Shown in pieces: positions 41,933-53,372 of a stretch of 64,000 nt of DNA. The stretch covers positions 62,001-126,000 of the forward strand of contig BSBN01001365.1 in NCBI GenBank assembly GCA_027924645.1, read 5' to 3'. This DNA is from Cunninghamia lanceolata. Lineage: Eukaryota; Streptophyta; Pinopsida; Cupressales; Cupressaceae. Under the pieces are notes generated by a model. The model saw only the letters and a program-made list of their open reading frames with translations, did no database searches and was not told where the DNA came from. The translations under genes and the position numbers were made by a program. The first letter of the stretch is position 1. Each line of letters opens with the position of its first letter.

Positions 41933-44900
41933 TGTTCATTCTATGTTCATTTTTGTAGTTGTATGTGCTAGAACATGGGTTTTGAAGTTGCATAGGTATA
42001 TTGCAGGTGTGAGGAGTTGTTTCACTTTCTATACATTGTCAAGGCTCTAATTTGCCCTATAGGCATTGTAACATCTGTAATTGGACTATGAATATTGGAA
42101 TGAGTAGCAAAATACTAATTCTTGCTGGAGTTTTTTTTTCCTTTCTAGTGTTTTCCAGGGTAATTTTGTTGTCTTAGTTTGTGGTTGTGCTTCATTTGCA
42201 TGATTTATTGTTCTATGTTCCTGTTACCTAGATTTCACTATTAGCTCAATCAGGTAGAGCTTTTCAGTTTTTGAAAGAGGAAAAGGTACATTTTACTTCT
42301 GCTGTGTTAAACCCAAGCATATTTGATACAAATTGAGATGAAATTGTATTGTTGCATTCAGATGTTTTCAGAAAAACTTAAGAGATTGTAAAATATTTTT
42401 TAAAAGATCAGCAATATATATTAAAAAATAAGTGTATAAGTTCTCACACAAGCCGTGAGACTAACTGTTTCTATGCAAAATGAAAAGACAAACTATACAT
42501 TTATACATAAACTGAAAGATGAATATGCATAAGAGATGAGGTGACTCGTCATTGCCTGAATGACGAGCCTTCATGCTGTTGCTGCGTCTTGTGTCGTCCT
42601 AGATTGTCTGTGTGTCCCACATCCAACCGCTGTTTCCTTGCTATCCCGTCATCTGCATAAACTATTGAAAAACCGATGTTAGAGCAATGACGAGGCATCA
42701 TACATCATATGAGATCATCTATAAACGTACAATTTGTATTTTCAGATGTAGTAAACCAGTTAGCGTCATAGAAGCTTTTGAGAAGACAAATCAGGAATAT
42801 CAACTGCAAGCACGCATTTATTTTCTAACAAGTTTGCTTCATGTGCAGATACAGATATAATTATGTTTCTGTTGATTCATTCAATTATGTTATGAGTGGA
42901 GGAAATGTGGCTCCCACAAGGGTTGAGCCCAGCTCAGTAACAATGAACAAATACAAAAGCACAACTCTAGTAGCGCATTCAGAAAGGCAGATCATAGCTG
43001 TCAAAAGCTAGCATACTGAGTAGGACAGCAAACAATCAGAGGAATCCAAGCAAAACAGGAGCAGCAATATACAACGAGAGGCACAGTCATCTGTTAGGGA
43101 CAGCAAAAGAAGTAAAGTCTGGGGCTTGTCACAGCCAAAAAATTGCAGATTTATAAAGGAAAATACAGTTTTTCTATTGTCCAGTTTTAAATGCTACAGA
43201 ATTCTCTACAAAATCACGGAAAATGGCGTTTCAAGGTCATATCCAACCATCAGACTTATTAAAGACAGAGTTTCCAGAAAATAGGAAGATTTACATTTTG
43301 TTTGCCACAGTAATGAAGAAGAAATGCAAAATTTTGTCCAAGTTCAAATACAAAGAACATCTTGAAAGAAGACGACAAAAATGGGGCAGCAGACCTATCA
43401 CAGCCAAAGATCATGCTACGGCCACTAAGAAAATACGGTTTTCAGAACAACAGCAAGACAATGAAGTAATCAGCAGTCACTGTTCGTGCATAGTGGCAGA
43501 CATCATCTTGTCAAAGGCAGTCTACAGTGTCTATGGTATTGTGAAACCATTTCAAAACATGAACATCACTTTGTCACTATGCTATTCATAGTATAGAGGC
43601 AGAGATAAAGAGCATGACAGTCACATAAAGCAGATCAGATTCAGAGGCAGCTGAGAAATGGAGAATATCAGCTTTAGAGTTGAATCTTGCCAGTATGCAG
43701 TTAAAAGACATTAAAGGTTCTAGACATAAGTTGGCAAAAAAGTTTAAAGAGTAGACTAGATGCCAGTCACAACAAATGAAGTCAAGTCAGCTGAGAATAT
43801 GTTATAACAGTTGTTGCAGAAGTGTAGATTTAACCTTCCAAGACACTAGAGAAGGCTTGTTCGAGGTGGATTCTAATGCTTTGAAGTTGTATCAACATAA
43901 GCAGGGGCATCAAAGAAGTTTAAGATGCAAAACAGATTTTCAAAAGAACGACAAATCAGCAAGTGGTCTAAGGACTCCACAGCCAGTTAGAAAAGTTTGG
44001 TATACAACCCAGCTGCTCAAAAGGAAACAGCGAATATACAGTCACAGCTAAAGAATCTGCTACAGCCAGCAACTAAAATACAGTTTTGTTTTTGCATAAG
44101 AGTGTCACGTTTGCAGGTTTTGTCATTAAGATGGAGCTCGTTTTCAGCTAAAATGCAGAATAGAAGGAAAATCAATTCGCCAACAACAGAAAATGGAGTT
44201 TTGAGCTCTTTTCGAACAACAGACAGGGCATAAGTGAAATTTCAATTCATTTTAGACTGAAACTGACAGAAAAAATTGGTCTTTTGGTTCATTTTAAGTA
44301 AAATGCTCATAGATGCCGTTTTTCAAATGTTTTGTCATATGAATGGAGTTTGAACAGCAAGAAAAAATGAAGGCGTTTCAACTCAAAAAGGGAAATAATC
44401 CTCAGGAATGTCAAAATCGCGACCCAGTCAGCGAAGATGCAGCAGAAAAAGACTCAAAAATCAAGGAAAAATGCCAGGTAAAGGAGTTACCTCTGTGTTT
44501 TCTGCCTTCTCATATCAGCTTCCAACAATGACCTCAAAACACCAAGAATACAATAATGAAGGTTGGCTAGGAAGAAACTACAGACAAATCCGTCAATGCA
44601 TAGTCAAAACGCAGCAAGAGAAGAATAAAATCTGCCCAAAATCGACGACAGAATGAAGTCAAAACCTCAAAATGCAACTTCCCTTGCATTTTCCTTCGAA
44701 AAATGGCCAGTTTCCTCAGAGGATCGACCAAGAACAGCCTAGAATGGACAAAAAATGATACATTTCAGCCTTCAAACCCTCATGGTGGCGGCGAAGCTCA
44801 AGCAGCAGAAGCAAATGAAATGATTTTTAGGTCTTCTTCCTTATAGGTCGAATGACTTATTTTGCATTTTGGTCTTTTTACTTTTGATTTGTTCTGAAAA

Positions 44901-44970
44901 TATCATTGTTATCCATAAGGCAAGGTAAAAAGACTTCATATGTTCGACCCTAGTGAAGAGTCAAGGGGGC
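41933..44970. other. gene-free stretch with degenerate repeats
   Basis: No coding frame with recognisable similarity. A perfect 9-bp inverted repeat CTCGTCATT/AATGACGAG lies at 42545-42567. From about 43080 to 44230 a loosely repeated phrase (CACAGCCAAA...GC...AAAATACAGTTTT) recurs four to five times, like the U3 minisatellites of D, E and K. The end (44940-44970) is purine-rich (GTCAAGGGGGC), resembling a polypurine tract before TGTGGC. Confidence 0.4.
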
Positions 44971-46807
44971 TGTGGCAATTTCTAGTCCAAATGTATCATA
45001 AAAATTACAATGGGCTGAGTGTATATTTTGCTAAGTCATCATGTTGGGAGTTACAAAGTGGGTAAGTGATGTGTGTAAGACTTGGTGTGTGGAGCAAGTT
45101 TGCTTGGGTGTGTTAGGAGTTGCAAGGGGGTATGGAAGTAAAGAGATGAAAGCCATAAATGGTGATGTGTATGGGAGTTATAAGGGTTGGTTTGAAACAT
45201 ATTGCATTGAACCTCTAAGCATGGTAGGATGTGTGCGAAAATAGAGATGGCTCGGGGTTGTGAGGTGTGTTGTCATGGTCTTGAAATATGAGTGATATGC
45301 AGATGTGTAGAATCATGTCATTTTGCCTAGGAACCAAGGTCTATTTTTGTCGATTTTGCATAATGTAGGGATAGATTAAAAAATTGTAAACAAACAACAC
45401 AGTAATGATTATAAATTACTTTATCGTTTGTAATAAAATGCAAAGAGACAATTAGGCAGTTTATCACGAACGACAAAGTAAATCTTGTCGATTACTTTGT
45501 CGTCTTTTTACGACGTTTAATCAAAAAACCTAAATCATGCAAAATCAAGGATTTAGAATTAAATGTCAAAAATATCATTATTTTCTGCATAGGGTTATGT
45601 AATTTTAAATTGTAAAACATTTACTAAGGTGGTATAATTATAAGCCTCTTAGTTAAATGTTATTTACATGCAGAAAATGTGTCATTATGGTATTTTTAAT
45701 GCTGCAAGAGGATGATGACACAGATACAGAAGCATTAGAGAGCACTAAAGGATATTTTATAATATTTTTAAGTGCCTTCATGATAGTGGATGACATGCCT
45801 CCACCATTTCTGCATTGGGACCTCTTTTTGGAGCATTTTAAGGGGATATTTTTTCACTATTCCTGAGATGCACGAGAATGGAGCTAGTGGAGTTGGTGGA
45901 GGTTGATCTTTTTTGAGTGGAGCATGAGCTGTTTACAGTTGTTTGAGCTGTATTTAATCTTCTTCCTTGATCTGTTTTAAGAGGTTTTGGCTCTTTACAA
46001 CTCTGTATATTGTAATTTTATGAGTTCTTTTGCAGAAGTGAAGAGTTTTGTAACCCATTTTCAGAGATATACAGTATTGTAACACCTCTTTGGCAGTAAT
46101 AAGCAGTCTAGACCTTCCCATTTTCTCCTGATATTGCGTGTCCTTAGTGTTAGTGCAGGTCTTTGTGATGTTCTTTGTCCTTGGAGCTGTAGTGCACGTT
46201 GGAGCCTTTATGCAGGGGTTACATATTGTTTGCAGGTTGTGAGATGTGCAAGGGATAATCATCAGTTTTTGGGTAGTGAGAAAACCTATTTCTCCTTAAC
46301 AAGACTGTTGTTATTTGGCCTCCTCACAAAGTAATGATGCAAGGAATATGATTTGCTGGGTTGTGTAAGTAATCCTGATTATTACTGGTTCTGTAGTGTG
46401 TCGTTTTCTGTGTATTTGCTGATGATCGTTTGGTGCATCACCTTAGACAGTAGATTTCTTTTTATGCAAGCCTTCTTACCCATTTCTCTGCAAAGTCTTA
46501 GTCTAGGTAGTTTAGGTGGAGTACCAGCAGGAAGCCGACCTTCTCCGGAGGTTCTTTCCATCATAGGCAACCCACAGACCTAGGAAAGATCCCATGTTTC
46601 TCCAGATTGCCCAGTTTCACAACTCGGCGAGGGTGCAAATCTGAGAGACAACAGTTCCTACATGTGTTGCATCTGTAATGAACATGTATGGCTGTAGTAA
46701 TATCCATTAGAAGTGGAAAATATAGTTTTTTGAAGGTTTTGCTGGGTTGACAAGCAAGTAATCCGTAAGCTGATGAGTGTTAGGAGAGTATCTCATCACT
46801 TTATAGA
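44971..46807 (+). mobile_element. possible LTR of relic I
   Basis: TGTGGCAATT follows a polypurine-like GTCAAGGGGGC, and the segment ends about five bases before a primer binding site at 46813. It contains no coding sequence and includes a perfect 12-bp inverted repeat at 45470-45503. The 5' boundary is inferred only; there is no second copy to confirm it. Confidence 0.35.
45470..45503. other. perfect 12-bp inverted repeat
   Basis: ACGACAAAGTAA (45470-45481) and TTACTTTGTCGT (45492-45503) are exact reverse complements around a 10-nt loop. Further partial copies (GACGAC/TTTATCG...) flank it. Confidence 0.7.
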
Positions 46808-46812
46808 TCAAA

Positions 46813-46824
46813 TGGTATCAAAGC
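46813..46824 (+). promoter_or_regulatory. primer binding site of relic I
   Basis: TGGTATCAAAGC, one mismatch from the canonical Met-tRNA site. A decayed gypsy gag follows after the GC-rich insertion Q, in the correct order for LTR-PBS-gag. Confidence 0.65.
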
Positions 46825-46849
46825 AGGTTGTGTATCCTTGTTTGACGCT

Positions 46850-47695
46850 AAGTTGCCGGTTCTGGTATGGGTTCGGGTTCGCGTACGCGGGTTCGGTTCG
46901 TGGATTCGGCCAAAATTTTTTTGGGGGTTGGGTTCGTTTATATATTTATATATATAAATATATGTATATGCAAAAAAATTAAGTGTAGAAAAGCAAGAAT
47001 AGAGTGTAGAACACCACATAGCATCATATAATCAACAAAACCACCATCAACTTGAATATCATAAAACATAAAACTCGAACTTTAAGTTTAATAACAAGAT
47101 TCAAAATAATAATATCAAGTTCAACAATCAGTTTTCAATGTCAAATGACAAATGTCATCAATCATATGGATTTGTTAAATCCTCCACATCATCATCATTA
47201 TCATCATCTTGGACTTGGACTTGGACACTAGCGGGATCATTTGAAGAACCACAACTAACACCATTGCCACTCGCTGAAAAAGTGTGCTCGCTCTTTGATC
47301 CCTCAAGTGCAACATGTTCGGAATGGGAAGTACAAACATCCATGTCAATTTGCTCTGGCTCCACATCCCACAACTTTGATTCGCCTTCCTTATATCCTTG
47401 TTGTTTGTGCGAAAGGAGGCGCAAGTCAATTTTAGGTCAAATAGAAAAAGTCAAAAATAACTTAAAATGTAAAAAAAAACAAAATAAAAAGTGAATTGGG
47501 CATTTTAAGGGGTGGGTTTGGCCTGGGTTCGGCTTGGGTGCGTTTTCTGGGCCCCGGGTTTGCCTCCGGACCGCTCGGGTTCGTCCAGGACACACCCAGG
47601 CTGTCCTGGGCGCACCTTGTCCGCACCCACAGGTGGACCGCACCGTACCGCGCACCTAGTGTGAATCGCACCCGCATCCGGCCAGGCAGGGGGCT
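46850..47695 (-). mobile_element. fragment Q: probable hAT-type DNA transposon derivative
   Basis: An 850-bp segment with GC-rich ends rich in GGGTTCG-type repeats (46860-46930 on the left, 47500-47690 on the right) lies between the primer site and gag of relic I. Such subterminal repeats are typical of hAT transposons. A minus-strand frame within it resembles the C-terminal tail of a plant hAT transposase. I could not define terminal inverted repeats or an 8-bp TSD, so the limits are approximate and the class is inferred. Confidence 0.45.
47158..47424 (-). pseudogene. hAT-transposase-like C-terminal fragment
   Basis: An 88-codon minus-strand frame begins LRLLSHKQQGYKEGESKLWD (after one codon) and ends in an acidic tail VQDDDNDDDVEDLTNPYD with stop at 47158. 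The NLRLL...YKEG...WD pattern and acidic end match the segment just after the dimerisation helix of plant hAT (DUF659-type) transposases. The BED finger, catalytic domain and most of the dimerisation domain are missing. Similarity is judged from memory of the family, so the assignment is moderate. Confidence 0.45.
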
Positions 47696-47754
47696 AACCC
47701 GATAACATAGGTTTGAAGTGTTTGAAAGGTTATGCCATCCAGAAAGTCAAGTGG

Positions 47755-49098
47755 AAGTGGTGATTTATTCCTTATGAGCCCAAAATTGGATCTTGAGAGT
47801 GGACAGAGACAACTAGGTCAATGACAAGGGAAGAGGATGATGGAGAAGCTGAGTTCAGGAGGTTAGAGGATGTTGCAAGAATCTCCAACACAATGGGTAA
47901 GATTGATAGGTTGGAGAGCATCGTGCTTGCATTGGTAGGGAAATTAGGTATCTCAAAAACACAAGGAAAAACATCTCATGGAGGATTCTTCAAAGCAGAA
48001 GACAAGATTGATATGTAACCTTTTGATGGTGAGATAAGTGTTGAGAAGTTGGATCAATGGGTTTCACAAATGGAAGTGTATTTTAGTCTCCACAAGTTGT
48101 CTCCACATTAGCAAATTGCATTTGCAAGACTTAAGTTATCTGGGCATGCTCTCATGTGGTATGAAAGCTATGCTCATTTCTTTGAATATTGGAAGGTACC
48201 ACTTGTCTCTAAATGGGAGGATTCTAAAGGGATGCTCGAAAGGCAGTTTTATCCAATTTGCCATGAAGTAGAAAGGGTTATGCAGTGGCACTATTTTAGG
48301 CAAAGACAAGTAGAGAGTGTTTAACAAGACACTAGTGAGTTTAGGAAGAGAGTGATTCAGTTGGGGAAAAATGTCATCGATTATGAGGTGCTGATGATGT
48401 ACATAGGTGGACTGCTTGGACACCTAAATAGACCTGTTCTAATGGCTAAACCTCAAGATATTGACAAGGCATGCGCCCAAGCACATTACCTAGAACTAGA
48501 GAAGAAGACAAACAATACAAGCAAAAGCAGCAAGATGGGGATAAGAATGCTGGCAAGAATAAAGGAAAAAACAAGAATAACGCCACTACCACAATCAATA
48601 CCAAAGATAAGGGTTAAAAAAGGGGGAAATTTAATTGTTCTCATTGTGACAAAAAATGGGCATTAAGATGAAAATGTTGGAAGTTGCATCCCCAGTTGAC
48701 ACCTTCATGGAAGAAGAAAAGTGACAAGAATGCCACCTATGTGAACAAATGCAAGGAGATTGATTGCAGCTCCGAGGTGGATGAGAGATAGTCTTGTGCC
48801 ACAATGCATAAGAGTGCTTGTGTAGTGGATGATGGCTCTCAAGATGAAGAGGAATTTGCTAGGTTATTCCACATGAAGATTCTAGTCAAGGGAAAGAAGA
48901 TAGATGCATTGTTTGATACTTTCTCACAAACAAACCTGATTTCTTGGAAGCTAATTGGCAAGCTTGGGCTGAAGACCATGGAGCGTCTTCATCCATTTTC
49001 CTTAGGATGGCTGAAGGGTTGACATCTTAGTCACAAAGTAATGTAAGTTGACCTTTGGGCTCAATCCAAAGTTTAAGGATGAAGTGCTTGTTGATATG
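47755..49098 (+). pseudogene. relic I: Ty3/gypsy gag and protease, decayed
   Basis: From ATG 47821 a frame with stops near 48016, 48108 and 48322 encodes a gag: coiled N-terminus (RLEDVARISNTMGKIDRLES), then PFDGEISVEKLDQWVSQMEV, LSGHALMWYESY and the FRKRVIQLGKNVIDYEVLMM block of the Retrotrans_gag domain. A frameshift after about 48530 is followed by a broken zinc knuckle (CSHCDKKWALR*KCWKLHP near 48640) and a protease-like stretch LFDTFSQTNLIS (48912 on), in which the catalytic D-T/S-G lost its glycine (DTF). It continues through CKLTFGLNPKFKDEVLVD until insertion K at 49099. The rest of the protease domain (VIPLDVCGIIFANPYLY) lies at 53323-53372, beyond K and J, and is then cut by element G. 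Clearly dead; it is the oldest host layer of the right half. Confidence 0.85.
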
Positions 49099-49299
49099 TG
49101 TTGCATGGTGCACTCCTACAAAACTTTTAATTTTTAGACCCTTAATGCTTGTTTCTGTTGTGTACGTTTGTCAAGTTGTCGCATATATAAGCCTAATATC
49201 ATGACTACAGCCGTGTGTTGTCTGTTTTCTCAATGACGCATTGACCATTTGTAAGCCGGTACAATGGAAAGAGATTGGTTTCGAGTGATGAAGGGTGAG

Positions 49300-50330
49300 A
49301 GGAAGCTAGACATGTCTAGGGGACATTCAAGGACAGTCAAGTGACATGACAAGTATGAAGAGGCACCTGATTGAAGGTTAGATGGAAAACATAACAAAGG
49401 GAGGCACCTAGCAGTCATGGTGATGTAAAATGACATCCTTTTAGTGACTAAAGAGACTGTATGGAGCGCCTGGCCAGTGATTAGCAATTAGAACAGACTT
49501 TTAATTGACTTGACTGGCAGAAATGTGTGCCTAGGAGGAATGAGATCAGATTCAAGTGACAGAGATGGCAAAGATAGGCACCTAGGTAGTGAAGACCAAG
49601 AGTTTAAATGACAGATATATCTTGGAAGGGCACCTAAAATGCTGGTTAGTGACAGAAGCAGCTGAAATGAGCACCCAACAGTCTCTTAAGTGGTTAAAAA
49701 GATGAAATTGCATGCTTGACTGTTTATGACGGAGTTTAAGTGACAAACACATGGAAAATGCATAGATGGCCTAAATGAGTGATCAGGTTTTAAATGGCAA
49801 GTATGATGAAAATAAGCACTTGCCTTCTGATTTCAGTTTCTTTAAGTGTCAAGGATGGAGCTAGGGTGCGCCTGGGCAGGTGAGGTGATGTTTTAAGTGA
49901 CAAACTCATGGTCAATAGGTGCCTGGAACAGTTAGACATGCTTTAAGAGACAAATATACTGAAAAAGTGCACCTAGAGTCTTTTCAAGTTACAAATGTAC
50001 CTTAAAAGTGTGCCTGATGCACGTGTATTAGCAGTTGAGTGATAGGGTTGAAGGAAAGAGGCATCTAAGTCATCCTTTAGGTGACATAAGTGACTGTTTG
50101 GGGCAGCTATGTCCATGACAAGATCTTTGAAGTGTCAAAACATCACCAAAAAAGGTGCCTGAATGAAGGTTAGATGTCAAGAGTTGGCAAAATAGGGACA
50201 TGGGAGACGAAAGATCAGTATTGAGTGACAAATGTGGCATAAAGTAGTGCTTAGGAGAAGAATAAGGCAATTTTAAGTGACACAGATGACTGAATGAAGC
50301 ACCTGGGTTTGTTATGACTGGTTTGGAGTG
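49300..50330 (+). repeat. degenerate minisatellite, GCACCTG/AAGTGACA (unit K)
   Basis: About fifteen units of 60-80 bp each combine AAGTGACAAATNTG with a GGCACCTG-type core (near 49350, 49405, 49465, 49585, 49640, 49670, 49868, 49918, 49970, 50010, 50060, 50155, 50300). Units are diverged in sequence and length. Confidence 0.6.
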
Positions 50331-51329
50331 GCTCAGTCCAGAAAACAAAGAGGCCATATCTCTGATCTGCCTTCCTTCACCAGTTTCAGACTTGTTTTGG
50401 TACCTCCTAGAGAATGCAGCCCCCTTTCCAGGTCATATCAGTTTGGTGCCTTCTAAGAGTTTTGAAAACATCCAATTTCAGAGTTCTTACGATTGATCCA
50501 GAGGTTTCACGAATTTCAGACCTAGGGTTTACTTCTCCTAAACTTCTTCTTCAGCCGCCTAGGGTTTTGAAATGAAGTGCAAGGCTTTTATAGCTGTTTT
50601 TGTTAAAGCTTCCACCAATTTTTGATGCCACTAGGGTTCCATGTGGATGGTTTGATTTGTGGTCAATATCTAAGGGTCGTTGATTAGTTTTTTCATCAAC
50701 AATGAAAAAAGATTTGAATATGTGTTTCTAGTCACAAGGTTCCTAGTTTGTGATGCAGATTTGAGGGTTTTTGTCATACCATCATTCTAAAGTTTCATCT
50801 TCAGTTTTTCAGTTTTTAAAAAACCATAGGTAATGGTTTTCAATTTTCTTATTGGAATAGAATGGTGAATTTTCCACGATGGGACCAAGGGTTTAGTGCA
50901 CTATGTTTGCCTTATTTTCTTAGAGGATATCAAATTCGAGTCACCAAGATTATTTGGTGAAGTTGTCAATAGTTTGGCAGTTGGGGTTTTGGAGTTCTGG
51001 AGAGAATTTAACAAGCTTTAGAGTGAAAAAATTCTTCAAAATTGCTTGGAGATTCATGTGTCAATTTACTTTTTTTTGTTGTGACTATTTATAGCAATTG
51101 CTATTTCCAAAGGTTCCATTTTTTAATAGAGAGCTAACGGCCTATTTTAAGGTTGCTTTGGTTAGATCTTATTTATTCGTTTCTTAGATTAGTTTTCTTT
51201 AAAAGTTATTTACTTCCTACTTTTCAGGAAGCTTTAAGCATTTATTGTTTAAAACATTGATTTTTGGGATAAAATAATGATTTTCCAAGTCTTAAAAATT
51301 AGGCATCTTGTAACCTACAAATAAGTGCT

Positions 51330-52729
51330 TTGAGTGTAATGTCCCCATTTTCCGAGTGATCACCTAATGGAGTTGGCTAGTCTATCCTATTCCCGTAGGC
51401 TAAGCTGGAGGGCTAAGGGAATGACCTAATTGATTAAATATTATATTTAATCAATTTATTTGGGCATATTGAAGATGTGAAGTGACTTCTCATATTTTTG
51501 TGAGCCATTTGGTGAAGGCAAAATAATTAAATAAAATGGCCAAGGAGGTGAGCGACTCAAGAGGAAGAAAAATTAAGGATGGAAAATGACTTTGGGTATT
51601 TTGTAATGCCATGGGAAAAATAAAATAAATCCAAATAATTTCCTTTGAGGTGGACGACCTAAGTGAAAGGTCAAAACATGAAATATTGAATGCCTAAAGT
51701 GGTTCGCTCTTCTTGGAGGAAGGAAATAAAATAAGAAAAATTAAATATCTTCTTCTTGGGTGCCTAGAATGAGGTCGGCCATGTTGGAGGAGACAAACAA
51801 AATAAAATATTATATTTTTGCCAAGATGAGGTCGGCTAGGAGAAGGTCGGCTAGGGTTGGAGTTAGAGTAAGAATTGGCTATAAGTATAAGATCAATTGG
51901 AGTCATTTCATTATCCATTCATATCATATTTCATTTGGAGATTCTTCTCTTTGGCTGCAACTTAGGTTGAGCTATATTCCAAGGACGAAATCCCTTGTGA
52001 ATACGGTGAGTTGGACAAAAACCTAGCTCATCTTGTGGAGGACTCATAACGGAGTTCTATTTGCAATTCATTGGAGACATTTGGAGGTTTGGGGCATTGT
52101 TGCATATTCAGATTTGAAGATCAGATTTGGAGCAACACTTCTTTGTGGCATTTTGTGTGCATATTGCATTAGGGTTTTGCCCTAATTTGGAGCGCCACTT
52201 TGGAGCAGACTTGAGTGCCCATTTTTGGAGGGCGATTTGAATTTTTGGAGCAGCAAACCCTAAGCGCTTGCCAAGGAAGGATTCACCCATCTAGGGTTTG
52301 GTGTTTGAAGACTATTTTACATATTTTTGGTATGTATAACCCTAGTTTTAGGTCTGATTTGTGGAGTAGAAATCTGGGCATATGTTTGGCATGTTTGAGC
52401 CCATGAATTCATTGTAAAATCAGTCTAGACTGTTCAGTTTTGTAGCAGCAGACTTCTTTAATCAGAAATCAGATTTATTGGAACTATGTTTGTCTCTTGG
52501 ATGGTTGAATTTCATGGTTGTTATCATAGTTGAACTTGATGATATCTATATGTTTAGCAAATTTTTATGGATGTTTGGTATATGTTTATTGGCTGCTCAT
52601 AAGCATTTATCATTCTAAAATAAAAATTAGAATTCAGTCCTAGGGTTTGAGCAGAAAACTAAATCAGAAAAGAGCAGAAAATTAAATCAGAAATTTTAGG
52701 GCGGATCCCATTGGGGATATTACATTGAG
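51330..52729 (+). mobile_element. solo LTR J
   Basis: TGTAATGTCCCC (51335) to GGGGATATTACA (52724), 1390 bp, with perfect TSD TTGAG (51330-51334, 52725-52729), inserted in K. It shares many phrases with LTR B but is clearly diverged. TATA-like TATAAGTATAA from 51880; paired hairpins at 51981-52032. U3 inverted repeat (imperfect) at 51376-51405. Confidence 0.92.
51981..52032 (+). other. paired leader hairpins (LTR J)
   Basis: Hairpin 1: AAGG (51981-51984)/CCTT (51993-51996), loop ACGAAATC. Hairpin 2: GGTGAGTTGG (52005-52014)/CTAGCTCATC (52023-52032), 10 pairs with three G-U, loop ACAAAAAC. Compared with LTR B, one A-T pair became G-C and two became G-U, with no pair lost. Confidence 0.7.
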
Positions 52730-53317
52730 CACATGAATTAATAATGATAGTTGACAATACACTTATGCTGCTGAAATATCGTTCCATTTGTTATTCTTGT
52801 GTCAACATTATTGTGTTTGCAATTTCATCAGTTGAATCAAAAGTAGATTATATAGAGTCAAGCTTCGTATAGATGATGTTAATCTATCTAGATTGTAGCT
52901 TTGCATGCAACATAGCCTTTCAATTCACGGAATTGTGTGTTGTTCTTTGTTCAAGTTGTTATTCCTTTTGAAATCTTCTATGCATCATATTGTTGGTCTC
53001 TGCTTTAGCCAGTAAAAATATGTTGTCATTTGTACGTTTAGATTAGTTGCTTTCATTCAAAATCATAAAATCTTGCTTGTGAGACGAGAGCTAATACCAA
53101 TTTTGTTCTCTTACCAAGACAAAAAGACAAGTAGATAATTTTTTCATTTATGCAAAACCTTGTAGGAGAAACATTGTATAGTGTGAATAATTGTATTTTG
53201 TCTATAGCTTAGTGTCTAGGCTAATTCAGATCTTAGGGAGCTTCCCCTTACAATTTGAAGAGAGGTTTTACGTCACATATTGTTCCAAATTGAGTTGTCT
53301 CGAATTAAAATGCTAAA

Positions 53318-53372
53318 AAATGTGATACCTCTAGATGTTTGTGGTATCATTTTTGCGAATCCTTACCTCTAT
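53318..53372 (+). pseudogene. relic I protease, second piece
   Basis: Reads VIPLDVCGIIFANPYLY, the C-terminal part of the gypsy protease domain begun before 49098. Cut at 53372 by element G. Confidence 0.75.

Larger units (their letters stand above)
49094..53322 (+). mobile_element. LTR-like unit K inside relic I (with J nested)
   Basis: K (49099-53317) starts TGTTGC and ends GCTAAA (decayed from GCAACA), flanked by ATATG (49094-49098) and AAATG (53318-53322), a TSD with one mismatch. Its insertion explains the split of relic I's protease. Without J and its TSD it is about 2.8 kb. No gag or pol, so probably an old solo LTR. U3-like part carries a degenerate minisatellite (49300-50330). Confidence 0.6.

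Noticed and set aside
42545..42567. 9-bp perfect inverted repeat as an element terminus
   Set aside because: No TSD or second copy nearby; a palindrome of this length is not rare over 64 kb.
47496..47705. CpG island or host promoter
   Set aside because: The GC-rich part is one arm of fragment Q with GGGTTCG-type repeats and has no adjoining gene.
50070..50496. Overlapping frames of 60-95 codons on both strands
   Set aside because: They follow the minisatellite of K and lack any family resemblance.
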